The notes below the pieces were generated by a model. The model had not been told where the DNA came from. It saw nothing but the letters and a program-made list of their open reading frames with translations, and ran no database searches. The position numbers and the translations under genes are program-made. Shown here in pieces: positions 1 through 10,014 of a stretch of DNA of 64,000 nt. The DNA comes from Scilla litardierei (Eukaryota; Streptophyta; Magnoliopsida; Asparagales; Asparagaceae). The stretch spans positions 280,109,043-280,173,042 of the forward strand of contig CM061142.1 of NCBI GenBank assembly GCA_030789695.1, in the 5' to 3' direction. The number at the start of each line of letters is the position of its first letter. Within the stretch, counting starts at the first letter, position 1.

Positions 1-305
1 GGCGGAGTAATGTTAGATTCACGCGAGTCAAGGCCCAGACCCAGGCCGCCGGTCCACCAAGCCCACGCGCGCGCCCACTTGCCTAGAAACCCTAGTTTTT
101 CTTATTTAATCTAGGGCTAGCCGCTATTTGTATTCATGCTTGATGAATGATATATTTCTTGAGCATCCTTAGGTAGATCTAGATTAAACGAATGCGGACG
201 TCTTCTATCGGCGTCTTGGAAGGAGAATACCCCCTTTTGTATTCAATTATCTTGTTATTGCTTTTATCTCTCTATAAAAATTGCACCTTTTGTTGGTTCC
301 TAACA
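1..305 (+). repeat. 3' part of a gypsy-type LTR (left end outside window)
   Basis: The stretch reads like the R-U5 end of a Ty3/gypsy LTR. It has a short leader with GAAACCCTAG, 'cttatttaatctagggctagc', a 'cttgatgaatgatat' block, a closing 'gaataccccctttt' block, and a terminal CCTAACA. No internal region follows, since the sequence after 305 is neither a primer-binding site nor coding. It is therefore a 3' LTR or solo LTR whose start lies to the left. The assignment rests on overall resemblance to gypsy LTR tails, not on any coding domain. Confidence 0.4.
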
Positions 306-366
306 GAATCATAGATGCACCAGCGAACTGGAGTCTGATTGGCATTACCCCCGCTTCTCTGCGGGG

Positions 367-390
367 CCACCAGGGTTCGAACCCTGGTGG
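367..390. other. tRNA T-arm / pol III B-box-like palindrome (possible SINE remnant)
   Basis: A perfect 24-bp palindrome centred on GGTTCGAACC. It combines the pol III B box (GGTTCGANNCC) with a five-base-pair T-arm stem (CCAGG/CCTGG). No matching A box, anticodon arm or acceptor stem was found on either strand, so this is not a tRNA gene. The minus strand downstream ('ccccgcagagaagcgggggtaatgcc') resembles the body of tRNA-derived plant SINEs, so a SINE remnant of roughly 300-470 is the best guess. Confidence 0.3.
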
Positions 391-1871
391 CTGGGGCCTC
401 AAAGCACGCTTGTTTCCATGCTTTCCGAATGATAAAAAAGAAGCGTAGATGCATTTGACATTTGTAATAGAGGAGATGGCCTGCAAGCTGACTATCAGCA
501 TACCTAGACGATTTCATTTTCTTTTTAATGGATATAATCTCTAGAAAATGGAAGACACTGCAAAATGATGTACCCAACTTTTGGTAATTACATTAGTAGG
601 GAAACTTGAAAATAAGGGAGAAATTTCATGCTGAGATGTATGATACCACGTACAAAATATTTTTGCACAAAAGCATAAGCTTTGGAACAAATAGTATGTC
701 CTTCAAAAGTCGGAACTTAACATTATATGCTACACAACAAATTACCAACCCATACTTTGCATTCATCAAAGTGGCTCATATACTTATTACTAAAATGGTT
801 TTGATATTTTTTGCTTCCTTCTCTCTATTAATTTGAAATTTTATAAAAGTATACCTTAAAATTTATGCAATTTTTGGCTGCCAAACTTCTAAATGTTCAA
901 GCAACATATACTAAAAAGCTGAAAGCATAAGGCAATAAAAACCAGTAGACTGAATTAAAAAGTTTCTTTGGCATATCTCAGCACTTCAATTACTTATCTT
1001 AATATTGTACTACATCTTTCCACCTGGCATGTAATGCCCAAGGTGTCAGCCTTGTACTTGCAGAGCCACAATGCAAAAATGTTAAATCATCAACAACATC
1101 TTCTAAACCTTCTCACATCAAACTAGCTCAACTTATCATGTGAACTGAAGTTAGAAAGCTCCAAAAGAAATTGACTAGGTTTTACAAATGGCTAAAAACT
1201 CAATGTTAATTCACTACGCATTCAATTACCCTAGCCAATATGAATATGAGAAAAGAGAAGTTCATTCCATTAAAACCTTAGACGTGCAAGTGTTATTACC
1301 TATGCTGCATGGACACAGACGTGCAAACAAGATAACACACACTCTATTTTAAAAAAAAACTATACTAAAAATGTAAGTATCATGTTCAAAACACAGCTCC
1401 ATCGTAATTTAATAGTTATTATGTGTACAGTTTGGGTGTATTCATATTTCAAAGGTTTGGTATAAATATTTGTCCTTTGATGAGATAGCAAAGTGACTTA
1501 TTCGCCATTCAGCTAGCCTTTGTGGACTTTAAGCCCTGTTTACATAAAGAAACAAAGGGGCTACATGGGCTTTTATTCTTCTTGTACCTCCCATATTATC
1601 CAAATTTTATGGCCATATACCCAAGACTCGTATAATACCCAAAGGTTTGATCACAAGAAATTTCAAATAAATCAAAGAACTGATTATGACCAACATTTTG
1701 TTGTCTCTTCCGTAATCAAAATTCATATAAATCCTAAAATTTCACATCCAACAAAATATGAGCAAAGCACACAATATTGTGCAAAACCATTGAAGGATCA
1801 CCTAGTAATCCCATCTGGATCACTGAAGACCTCCCAAATACATCTATAAATAATTTTATTTTTATTTTTTT
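391..1871. other. AT-rich DNA with no recognisable gene
   Basis: No conserved domain was found in any frame; the only ORFs are short (76 and 109 codons) and of AT-rich random composition. A short gene-like stretch of less biased composition around 1020-1085 on the minus strand could be an exon or a decayed fragment. If the promoter-like segment at 2119-2420 belongs to a minus-strand gene, this region would be its introns and inner exons. Confidence 0.3.
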
Positions 1872-1916
1872 GGGGGGGGGGGAGGGGGGCGGGGGGGGGG
1901 GGGGGGGGGGGGGGGG
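1872..1916. repeat. poly-G tract
   Basis: About 45 nt of almost uninterrupted G, broken by one A and one C, directly after a T-rich run (1850-1871). Such a tract can form G-quadruplexes. Long homopolymers are also a classic place for sequencing and assembly length errors. Confidence 0.9.
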
Positions 1917-2118
1917 ATGGCAATCTATTATTTGTATTTGTTCATGAAACAGACTGCATTGAAATTGTAACAGGATTGATTCCACAGTTTTCTTGAAGCT
2001 CCATCTTTCAACGTGCATTTACCGTGTAATCTATGTTTGGATCATTAAAATTGAAGATATCCCAATGCAAATTAAGGGAAAAAATAAGACCTGAGATCAA
2101 ATAAAGAAATACCTAGAG

Positions 2119-2420
2119 TTACTCATGGTTAGATCTGCGTTCGTCAACATTCTTCATCTTCTTTTCTTCGTCCTCTAATTTCTGGGATTGGGATTGGGGG
2201 TAAAAACCAACGAATTTGACATGAAATTTTGTTTTGTTCTTTTCACCGGAGAACTGAATTTGGAGTTGAAGACGATCGCTGATCGTTTGAGGATGGACGT
2301 TGGGCTTTTTAATCATACCCAGCGGCCCACGTTGATATTGCACGCTGTCTCAAGCCTAGCCTTGGGCGTCATTTTATTTGACGATCAATAGGGCCCATGA
2401 CCATAATATTCCTTCTTCTT
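2119..2420 (-). promoter_or_regulatory. possible promoter and first exon of a minus-strand gene
   Basis: Several GGCCCA/TGGGCT elements (site II/TCP-type) fall within about 120 bp at 2301-2397. This density is typical of proximal promoters of plant housekeeping genes. On the minus strand they are followed by a pyrimidine-rich leader and a short open stretch rich in Lys and Glu, ending near possible GT donor sites around 2113-2120. No protein family was recognised. The copia element at 2557-9548 lies immediately upstream. Low confidence: this may be chance composition. Confidence 0.25.
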
Positions 2421-2556
2421 TTGCCAAAAACACCAACAAAAACGGAACAATAAAATTGAAAGAAAATTGGAGAAATTTACATTGTTAAATTAGAGCAAGG
2501 TTATGATCTTCTATTTACAGGATTGAAACACCAAAGATTTATCTAAAAACCCAAAC

Positions 2557-2702
2557 TGTTATGAATCAACTACTGAGGGGAGAGCCCTCAGGTCTATATT
2601 TATAGCCAAAGTGGAGAATACAAGTGGGCTTATACAGATATGGGCCCAACCACTTGGGTTGGCCCAATAACTCACCAACCCAGTAAATACCCATTCACAA
2701 CA
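2557..2702 (-). repeat. 3' LTR of the Ale-type copia element
   Basis: TG...CA-bounded 146-bp repeat matching 9403-9548. It contains a minus-strand TATA-like box (complement of 'ctatatttatag') near 2591-2602. Flanked on the outside by the TSD CAAAC at 2552-2556. Confidence 0.95.
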
Positions 2703-2711
2703 CTCCCCCTT
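2703..2711 (-). other. polypurine tract
   Basis: On the minus strand AAGGGGGAG directly abuts the 3' LTR, the position expected for the plus-strand primer in reverse transcription. Confidence 0.8.
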
Positions 2712-2916
2712 ATCCAGCCATGGTTGTGGACCCCGCTCATGAATACTTCAGGATTCTGAGCCTGTATGGGTCTCACATGGGGTGGATACTTCAGGATCCT
2801 GAGTTGGTGAGATTTGCCTCGTTAAAACCTTTGGCTATGGAAAACCCAGTGGGAAAACCATAGTTAAGGAAAAAGAGTACAAACTCTGCCAAACTCCCCC
2901 TGATCTGTACAAGCTC

Positions 2917-5900
2917 TTAAGCTTTCAGATCTCTTAGACGTCTCATTCCAATCCTATGTACAAGTTTTCTAAAGGTAGCAGTAGGAAGGACTTTAGTGAA
3001 CAAATCTGCCAAATTGTCACATGACTGCACTTGTCTGATGTCGATCTTGCCATCTCTCTGTAGCTCATGCGTCCAGAAGAACTTTGGTGAAATGTGTTTC
3101 GTTCTGTCGCCTTTGATGAAGCCACCTCGTAGCTGAGCTATGCAAGCAGCATTGTCCTCGAAACTTGGTAGTGGGCTCGAGGTCTCCAGTCTTCAGTCCG
3201 GTCGTAGACAAGATGTGGTGGATGACTGAGCGTAGCCATACGCATTCTCTGCTTGCTTCATGGATGGCAATGATCTCCGAGTGATTGGATGAGGTTGCCG
3301 TCAAGGTTTGCTTGATGGATCTCCAGGAAATGGCTGTCCCTCCGTAGGTAAACACGTACCCAGTCTGTGATTTTGCTTTGTGGGGATCAGACAAGTACCC
3401 TGCATCAGCATAACCTGCAAGTGTAGAGGATGTTCCATTTTTGTAGAAGAGTCCCAAATCTGTAGACCCTTGGAGGTAGCGCAGAAGGTGCTTTACCCCG
3501 GTCCAGTGGCGCTGCGTAGGCGCTGCACTGTATCTGGCAAGCAAATTTACTGCGAACGCTATATCGGGACGCGTGCAGTTTGCCAGATATAGTAGTGCTC
3601 CGATGGCACTCAGATAGGGAACTTCCGGACCAAGTATATCCTCCCCCTCTTCCAGCGGCCGGAAGGGGTCTTTATGTGCATCCAGGGATCGTACTACCAT
3701 AGGTGTACTTAATGGATGGCAATGGTCCATATGGAATCTTTGCAACATTTTCTTCGTATATGTGGTTTGGTGTAATAGGATTCCGTCTTTCTGATGTTCA
3801 ATCTGTAAGCCAAGGCAGAATTTGGTTTTGCCTATGTCTTTCATTTCGAATTCTTTTGTTAGGCTTACAGATATCTCAGTGATCTCTTCGGGAGATCCTA
3901 TGAGATTCAGATCGTCTACGTAGACAGCTATTATCACGAATCCTTTTCCCTTTGTTCTTATGAAGATACAAGGGCAGACTTCATTGTTCGTGAATCCTTG
4001 TTGAACAAGGAACTCACTGAGTCTATTATACCACATTCTTCCTGATTGTTTGAGACCATACAATGATCTTTGTAGCTTAACAGAATAGACGTCCCGAGGT
4101 CTATCTTTCAGTTCAGCAGGCATTGAAAAGCCATCAGGAAGTTTCATGTAGATCTCCTTGTCGAGATTGCCGTATAGATACGCAGTCACAACATCCATTA
4201 GCTGCATATCTAGGCCTTCCTTTGCTGTTAAGTTTATCAGGAATCTGAACGTGATCGCATCCATGACCGGGGAGTATGTTTTGTCATAGTCTATACCCGG
4301 TCTTTGGGAGAATCCCTGTGCTACAAGTCTAGCTTTGTAGCGTGCGATCTCATTATTTTCGTTTCTTTTTCTGACGAATACCCATTTGTATCCCACAGGT
4401 TTGACACCGGTAGGTGTCTGGACTATTTGCCCAAAGACTTTTCGTTTCTGAAGCGAGTCCAGCTCGGCTTCTATTGCCTGATTCCACTTTGCCCAATCAT
4501 CTCTACGTTTGCATTCAGCAACGGAGTGTGGTTCATAATCATCATCGCTTCCGGCGACGTGAATGGCAATGTGAAACGCGAAGTCATCGTCGACGACTGT
4601 ACTCTTTCTGTCCAATACCTCCCCTGTACGTACATAATTTAGTGATATTTCTGTTTCTCCCGGCAGTTCCTCTGCAGTGGATTCCGGGAGGGGAGAGGGT
4701 ATGGACACGAGCTCGTTTCTCTGTGGGGGTATCGTCCCAAGGTCTCCGGATATTTTTCTTTTTCTTGGATTTTTATCCTTGGAGCCTGGTGGTCTGCCTC
4801 TTTTCTGTTGAGGTGCAGCCACTTCTGCTGCAGGTGGATTGCATCCATCCTTCGGGATGTCAATCCTAGCTGGAGTATTCGCAGCAGGGATGTGTGATCT
4901 GACAATCTTCTGGTTGTCAGTGAACGAGTCCGGTAATCTATGGACTGTGTCCTGGATGTGTAAGATCTTCCGGATCTCATCATCACATTGTCTTGTTACC
5001 GGATCGTAGTGGGTCAAGCTTTTTGTATCCCACGTCAACATTTGCTTTGCACTAGACTTTTCGATGTCTAGGCCCATTTTGGGGAAATACGTCTCATCAA
5101 AATTGCAGTCTTCAAGGCGTGCCTTGAAGGCGTCCCCCGTTTGGGGTTCTAGGTATCTTATAATAGAGGGTGAGTCAAACCCTACGTAGATACCTAGGCG
5201 ACGTTGAGGGCCCATCTTGGTCCTCTGTGGTGGTGCAATTGGGATATAAACTGCGCAGCCGAAGATTCTCAAGTGAGAGATGTTCGGCGGCGTTCCATAT
5301 GCGAGTTGCATTGGCGATAGACTCTGACCTCCTGAGGGTCTAATTTTTATTAGTGATGCAGCATGCAAAATTGCATGTCCCCATGCATCCACCGGCAACT
5401 GGGATTTCATCAGCAATGGTCGTGCGATCCATTGGAGTCTTTTAATTAGCGACTCAGCTAACCCATTTTGGGTGTGAACATATGGCACCGGATGTTCAAT
5501 TTCTATTCCCGTTGCCTGGCAATATTCTTGGAATGACTGAGAGGTAAATTCCCCCGCATTATCCAGACGTATTTTCTTTATTTGGTTGTCTGGGAAATGC
5601 GCCCGCAACTTTATTATTTGTGCCAAAAGCTTTGGAAAAGCTAAGTTGCGGGTTGAAAGTAGACACACATACGAGTATTTCGAAGATGCATCAATCAGTA
5701 CCATAAAGTACCGGAAAGGCCCGCTAGGGGGGTGGATAGGTCCACATATGTCTCCGTGTATTCTTTCAAGGAAGCTAGGAGACTCAATATCCACTTTAAG
5801 TGGTGATGGCCTTGTTATTAATTTACCCTTAAAGCAGGGTACACAAGGGAATTCTCCCTTCTGAAGAATCTTCTGGTTCTTCAGGTTATGCCCATGGGAT

Positions 5901-6400
5901 TGTGCTAGGATGCGGTGCATCATCACAGATCCGGGGTGGCCAAGCCTATCGTGCCAAAGTAAGAATTTGGCCGATGTCGGGCACTTCAGGTGCTCCGTCA
6001 GGTTTGCTTCCTCTCTCCGAATTTTTGTATGGTAGAGGCCTGATGAGAGGCTCTCAAAACGTTCAAGAATGGTTTTAACTCCATTTTCTTGAGACGTTAC
6101 ATACAGTAATTCGTTTTCTTTGACATTTGTTGTTTCCAAGTGGAATCCGTTAAAACGGATATCTTTGAAACTTAGTAAGTTTCTCTTGGAATTCGGAGAG
6201 TAAAGTGCATCTTTTATTTTTATTTCTGTTCCATTGGGGAGCAACAAGGTTGCATTCCCAGAACCTTCAATTATGTCCGATGGCCCTGAAATTGTGTTTA
6301 CAGGGCTCTTATACGGGATAATGCTATGAAAATAGCATTTGTGTTGAAGGATCGTATGTGTTGACGCGCTGTCTACTAAGCAGTCATGAGAGCATTCCAT
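2917..6400 (-). pseudogene. pol: copia pol polyprotein (protease-integrase-RT-RNase H), frameshifted near the C terminus
   Basis: An open frame of 1111 codons runs from the ATG at 6400. It holds protease (LVDSASTHTIL; the DSA form is usual in this lineage), the GAG-pre-integrase motif (LLWHDRLGHPG), and an integrase core with Asp in HGDICGP, Asp in RLDNAGEF and Glu in NGLAESL. RT has YVDD, and RNase H starts at ANCTRPDIAFAV. Around 3158-3170 the frame slips: the RNase H/tail motifs (DNAAC, TKHI, NLADLFTK) continue in another frame to a stop at 2917-2919, while the ORF itself ends at 3065. The break removes the last RNase H motif, so the product should be defective. No other stop interrupts it. 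Confidence 0.93.
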
Positions 6401-6528
6401 CTAAAAAAATGAGTAAACATTTGCATTCAGAAAAGCTAAATTTTATTCAGCAGAATTGAAGATACATAAAAGCTCTCATGAAATAAAAATGTTCATACAA
6501 TAGAAATGCTAAGATAAATGATAATAGG
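6401..6528 (-). other. AT-rich gag-pol spacer ending in an acceptor-like T-tract/AG
   Basis: This spacer separates the gag stop from the pol ATG and puts them in different frames. On the minus strand it ends in a seven-T run followed by AG, immediately before the pol ATG, with a branch-point-like 'tttactcat' just upstream. A GTATGA donor-like site lies about 40 nt after the gag stop. It looks like a plant intron 3' end, or an insertion/deletion scar. Confidence 0.45.
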
Positions 6529-7491
6529 CTAATCAAGCAGATTATCTGACTCGAAGTCTTTTGCTGTAAATTTGACTGCATTATTCGCAGCCACCAGGTT
6601 TGATTCAGCATTCTTTTTCTTGCTTTGTTTATAAAGCTCCTGGAGATGCACTGGGGTCCTGCACACTCTAGACCAGTGGCCTGTCATGCCACAGCTGTGG
6701 TACTGGTCTTCCCAGTCCCTCTTGGGTGGGGGTGCATTGTTTTTCTTGTTATCATTCCTGCGCCAGGTGAACTTGCGCTTCCCTTCATTCTTGCGCTGCT
6801 GTGGTGGGCCCTTGGCTCTTTTCTGTTGTCCCCCTTTCTGTGGTCTTTCTTTTCTTTTATTGTCCCTCTTCTTTTTGAAGGAAGAGGTATGGTGAGCTTC
6901 TGGTAGGGGGACAGTGCCGGGAGGGCGCATATTGTGAGTGGCGAGGAGAAGCTCTCTGTTTTGCTCGGCCATGAGAAGACATGACAGCAGCTCTGAATAC
7001 TTGGTGAACTTACGTTCACGGTATTGCTGCATAAGTATCGCATCCTTTTCATGGAAAGACGTATACGTCTTTTCCAGCATGCGATCTTCTGAGACTTTTT
7101 CACCACACAACTTCAGGCGTGAGGTGATGCTAAAAAGTGCTGAGTTGTACTCAGCAATGGACTTAAAGTCCTGCAGTCTCAGGTTCTCCCACTCATATCT
7201 CGCCCTTGGGAGTATAACATCTCTCTGATGTTTATACCTGTCCTCAAGGGCGGTCCATAGCTCAAGTGGATCTTCGACCGTAAGGTACTCAGCCTTTAAG
7301 GTCTTGTCCACATGGCGGCGAATATAGATGATGGCTTGCGCCTTCTCTATATCGCTAACATTTTCTTTTTCAGTCACAGCAGTGATGAGGGACTTTGCCC
7401 GCAGGTGAAACTTAACATCTAGCTGCCAGCTTAGATAGTTTCTGCCTGATGCATCCAGCACTTCAAAGTCAACGCTTGCAATTTTAGCCAT
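6529..7491 (-). CDS. gag: copia gag (nucleocapsid/capsid) protein, intact 320 aa
   Basis: Gag of the Ale-type element. It shows the UBN2/gag-polypeptide pattern from the N terminus (NYLSWQLDV near residue 18; ELWTALEDRYK; 'YEWENLRLQDFKSIAEYNS'), then a basic Lys/Arg/Gln-rich stretch and a zinc-knuckle region near residue 265. The knuckle reads YHSCGMTGHWSRVC, so the first Cys of the usual CX2CX4HX4C is replaced by Tyr. The ATG at 7491 precedes a conserved gag start. Gag would package the element RNA in cytoplasmic virus-like particles; the lost zinc ligand may weaken RNA binding. It ends at 6529, before the spacer and pol. Confidence 0.9.
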   Translation of the reverse strand: MAKIASVDFEVLDASGRNYLSWQLDVKFHLRAKSLITAVTEKENVSDIEKAQAIIYIRRHVDKTLKAEYLTVEDPLELWTALEDRYKHQRDVILPRARYEWENLRLQDFKSIAEYNSALFSITSRLKLCGEKVSEDRMLEKTYTSFHEKDAILMQQYRERKFTKYSELLSCLLMAEQNRELLLATHNMRPPGTVPLPEAHHTSSFKKKRDNKRKERPQKGGQQKRAKGPPQQRKNEGKRKFTWRRNDNKKNNAPPPKRDWEDQYHSCGMTGHWSRVCRTPVHLQELYKQSKKKNAESNLVAANNAVKFTAKDFESDNLLD

Positions 7492-8411
7492 TTATCTAGC
7501 AGAGCACAAACATGCATGAATTAATAATCAACCAGAAAAACATTTTCATGCGGAAGCAATATTTAATGAAGAGCTAAATGTGTGGATCGGCCAGTCCCAC
7601 AAGAAAGAGTCCAAAAGTCCACAGTCCAAATTATACAAATTTGCAGCTTGAATTAAAATGAAAATAAAACTTTGGAAACCCCGTGGGTCCCATTTAATAT
7701 CTTCGTCTTCAAGCGTAGCTTCCGACTCCATGGAAGTATGTCTTCTTTCTTTGACATTTACATAAATTCCTCACTACAATTTCTCTCAAAAATAAAAGAA
7801 AAGTGCGGGAAATAAAACTGTGGGACTAAACGGCCGATCCAAAAAACCACATTTAGCAATTCATGCAAGAATATTGTGCTCATAGACATTTTCATCCACA
7901 GACATCACAGGCAGTTTATTCATATGAGGATAAAGCAATATTTAATCGCTTAATAATTATTGGACCACTGGGCAACGTCATACACCGTTAGGTTAGGTAA
8001 CTAACGGCAGAGCGCTCGCATGATCTTCCTAATTATTAAGTTTTTAAATAAAATGTACAACCACGCAAATAATATCCACATAATTTTGCCAGAGATGTAA
8101 AGCATGGAAAAGAGATTACAATGCATAGGTTGTAAAGTAAATGGGTTTAATCAATCAAATTGATTAAGAGCCCAAAATTAACATTTTCTTTGTCAGAGGG
8201 AAAAGTCTCCCTCGTCATCCCAAAAAGTCCCCGAAAAAAATCCCCAAAATGCCCTTGTCTGCCCGATATTCGTCCCGTAATTTACCGTGATTTTTCACGA
8301 ATATTTTGCCTTTGAATCCACATTTTAAATTAATTTTTAGGCTAATAGGTTGCCTTTTGAGGCACATTCATAGCCCTAATGCCTCCCCCCAAATTTTTTT
8401 TTGATGAAAAT
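7492..8411 (-). other. untranslated leader of the Ale-type copia, gag-proximal part
   Basis: AT-rich and without coding potential in the element's orientation apart from a short 61-codon frame. It forms part of an unusually long (about 1.9 kb) leader between the 5' LTR and gag. Confidence 0.6.
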
Positions 8412-8599
8412 CTGTGGGCCTGAAGCCCACAGATCTGCTGTGGGCTTCAGGCCCACAGATCTGTTTTTTTGGAAATCTGTGGGCCTGAAGCCCACAGATC
8501 TGCTGTGGGCTTCGGGCCCACAGATCTGAAATTTTTTTTTTGTTGATGAATTCTGTGGGCCTGAAGCCCACCGATCTGCTGTGGGCTTCAGGCCCACAG
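8412..8599. repeat. three tandem pairs of 21-bp nested palindromes
   Basis: Six 21-mers of the form CTGTGGGC-(5 nt)-GCCCACAG lie at 8412-8432, 8438-8458, 8477-8497, 8503-8523, 8553-8573 and 8579-8599. Each is a hairpin by itself (8-bp stem). Neighbours in a pair are reverse complements, so each pair also folds into a 21-bp stem with a 5-nt loop (ATCTG or close to it). Only two units show single-base variants (8503-8523 and 8553-8573). The block lies in the transcribed leader of the copia element. Confidence 0.95.
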
Positions 8600-8619
8600 C
8601 TCTGCCTTTTTTTTTGAAT

Positions 8620-8634
8620 TAGGGTTAGGGTTTA
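8620..8634 (-). promoter_or_regulatory. telo-box-like repeat (AAACCCTAACCCTAA)
   Basis: On the minus strand two to three units of the plant telomere/telo-box sequence AACCCTA stand next to the palindrome block; a further AAACCCTAA-like unit occurs near 9062-9070. Telo-boxes occur in plant 5' leaders and promoters. A role here is inference. Confidence 0.5.
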
Positions 8635-8638
8635 CCCC

Positions 8639-9050
8639 GAGGGGGGGGGGGGGGGCGGCGGGGGCCGCCGCCCCCCGTTGCGGGGGGGGCGGCGGGGGCC
8701 GCCGCCCCCCGCTGCGGGGGGGAGCGGCGGGGCCGCCGCCCCCCGCAGAGGGGGGCGTGGCCAGGGGGCCGCCGCCCCCCGCTGCGGGGGGGAGCGGCGG
8801 GGGCCGCCGCCCCCCGCAGAGGGGGGCGTGGCCGAGGGGGCCGCCGCCCCCCTCTGCGGGGGGGACGGCGGGGGCCGCCCCCCCTGCAGAGAGGGGGGCG
8901 GCCACGGGGGCCGCCGCCCCCCCTGCAGGGGGGGAGCGGCGGCAGGGGCCGCCGCCGACCCCCTGCAGGGGGGGTGCAGTGGCTGCCGCCCCCCCAGGGG
9001 GGGCGGCGTGGCGGGCGGGCCGGGGGGGGGGGGCGGCGGCGAGGCCGCCG
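8639..9050. repeat. GC-rich imperfect tandem repeat block in the leader
   Basis: About 410 bp of nearly pure G/C built from units such as 'gggggagcggcgg', 'gccgccgcccccc' and 'gcagaggggggcgtggcc', repeated with a rough 60-70 bp periodicity. It creates long Pro/Ala/Gly-rich open frames on both strands, which are a product of composition. The block can form G-quadruplexes and strong stems. It sits inside an otherwise AT-rich element. Confidence 0.9.
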
Positions 9051-9385
9051 GCGGTTCTAGATTTAGGGTTTGAAAAAAATCCAAAAAACCCTAAAAAAAT
9101 TTGATTTTGGGAAGAAAAATCCGTCGTTTTCAAGGCGACGATGAATCCCCATGGCGATCTTGTGAGATCTAGGGGAGGGTTAATCATACGTATGATTAAA
9201 AAATTTGTTTTTAGAGTTTTTACCTCTATATCCGTCCTCCGGATATAGCGACGGTTGCTCGAAGCCCTACGCGGATGACGGCCCTTGATGGAGGAAGCCT
9301 TGCACCGCGCTTGTGGATCTCCCGTCTCGCCTTCGCCTTCGCCTTCGCAACGAACGGAAAAAATTTGTGGAAAAAAAATTTTAGA

Positions 9386-9402
9386 GGCTCGTGCTGATAA
9401 CG
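9386..9402 (-). other. primer-binding-site region of the Ale-type copia
   Basis: On the minus strand, two nucleotides after the 5' LTR end, the sequence reads TTATCAGCACGAGCC. This differs from the common initiator-Met PBS (TGGTATCAGAGC) but shares the TATCAG core. It is the arrangement I associate with Ale/Retrofit elements. Confidence 0.6.
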
Positions 9403-9548
9403 TGTTATGAATCAACTACTGAGGGGAGAGCCCTCAGGTCTATATTTATAGCCAAAGGGGAGAATACAAGTGGGCTTATACAGATATGGGCCCAACCACT
9501 TGGGTTGGCCCAATAACTCACCAACCCAGTAAATACCCATTCACAACA
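9403..9548 (-). repeat. 5' LTR of the Ale-type copia element
   Basis: 146-bp direct repeat of 2557-2702, TG...CA bounded, followed by the TSD CAAAC at 9549-9553. Confidence 0.95.
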
Positions 9549-9553
9549 CAAAC

Positions 9554-10014
9554 AACAATTTTTTTAAGAATTGTTACACTTAAAACATCTGTGTTATTCC
9601 TACGTTTGTATGTTCGATACAAAGAAAAGAAAAATAGGCGGGCTCAACCAGTTTAATGTTTTTTTAAATAAGACTCATGCATAAAGTGGATTTGAAATGA
9701 TAAATAACATACCATCTTTTTCTTTTCAAAATCTTATACTAAATTCGGAATTAAAAGTTTTGGAGTGGCCAAGAACTTGTTTTTGACATTAAATTTTTTT
9801 TAGCAAATCAGATCATAGTTTTGAACCACCATCTCATTTACATTCGCACAACATCTTCAAGCAAACACTAGCATTAAGAATAACTAAATTGCTTTTTAAA
9901 TGACTTTCCGGTTACTGAAACAATAATAAAAGATTTAAGTTTTATATTAAAAAAATCAACCTTGTTGAACTAACTTCTATATTTTTTTTTCAACTCCTTT
10001 TCTTACAAGATAAA
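9554..10014. other. AT-rich DNA, no gene seen
   Basis: No coding signal or clear repeat structure. From its position it may be decayed internal sequence of the chromovirus whose integrase tail follows. Confidence 0.4.

Larger units (their letters stand above)
2557..9548 (-). mobile_element. complete Ty1/copia element, Ale/Retrofit type
   Basis: The element is bounded by near-identical 146-bp LTRs and a 5-bp target-site duplication CAAAC (2552-2556 and 9549-9553). It is read on the minus strand: 5' LTR at right, PBS-like site, long leader, gag, pol, PPT, then 3' LTR at left. Domain order PR-IN-RT-RH is copia. Very short LTRs and the 'gtgctgataacgtgttat' junction at the right LTR are typical of the Ale/Retrofit group. 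Only one LTR-LTR difference was seen (agtgg versus agggg), which suggests recent insertion, yet pol already carries a frameshift near its end. Confidence 0.93.

Noticed and set aside
367..390. tRNA gene
   Set aside because: Only a T-arm-like palindrome; no acceptor stem, D-arm or anticodon arm could be placed.
4304..4986. Plus- and minus-strand ORFs overlapping copia pol
   Set aside because: Shadows of the 1111-codon pol frame; no domain of their own.
8588..9415. 275-codon Pro/Ala/Gly-rich ORF (minus) and shadow ORFs on both strands
   Set aside because: Produced by the GC-rich repeat block; open in several frames on both strands, no domain, lies in the leader of the copia element.
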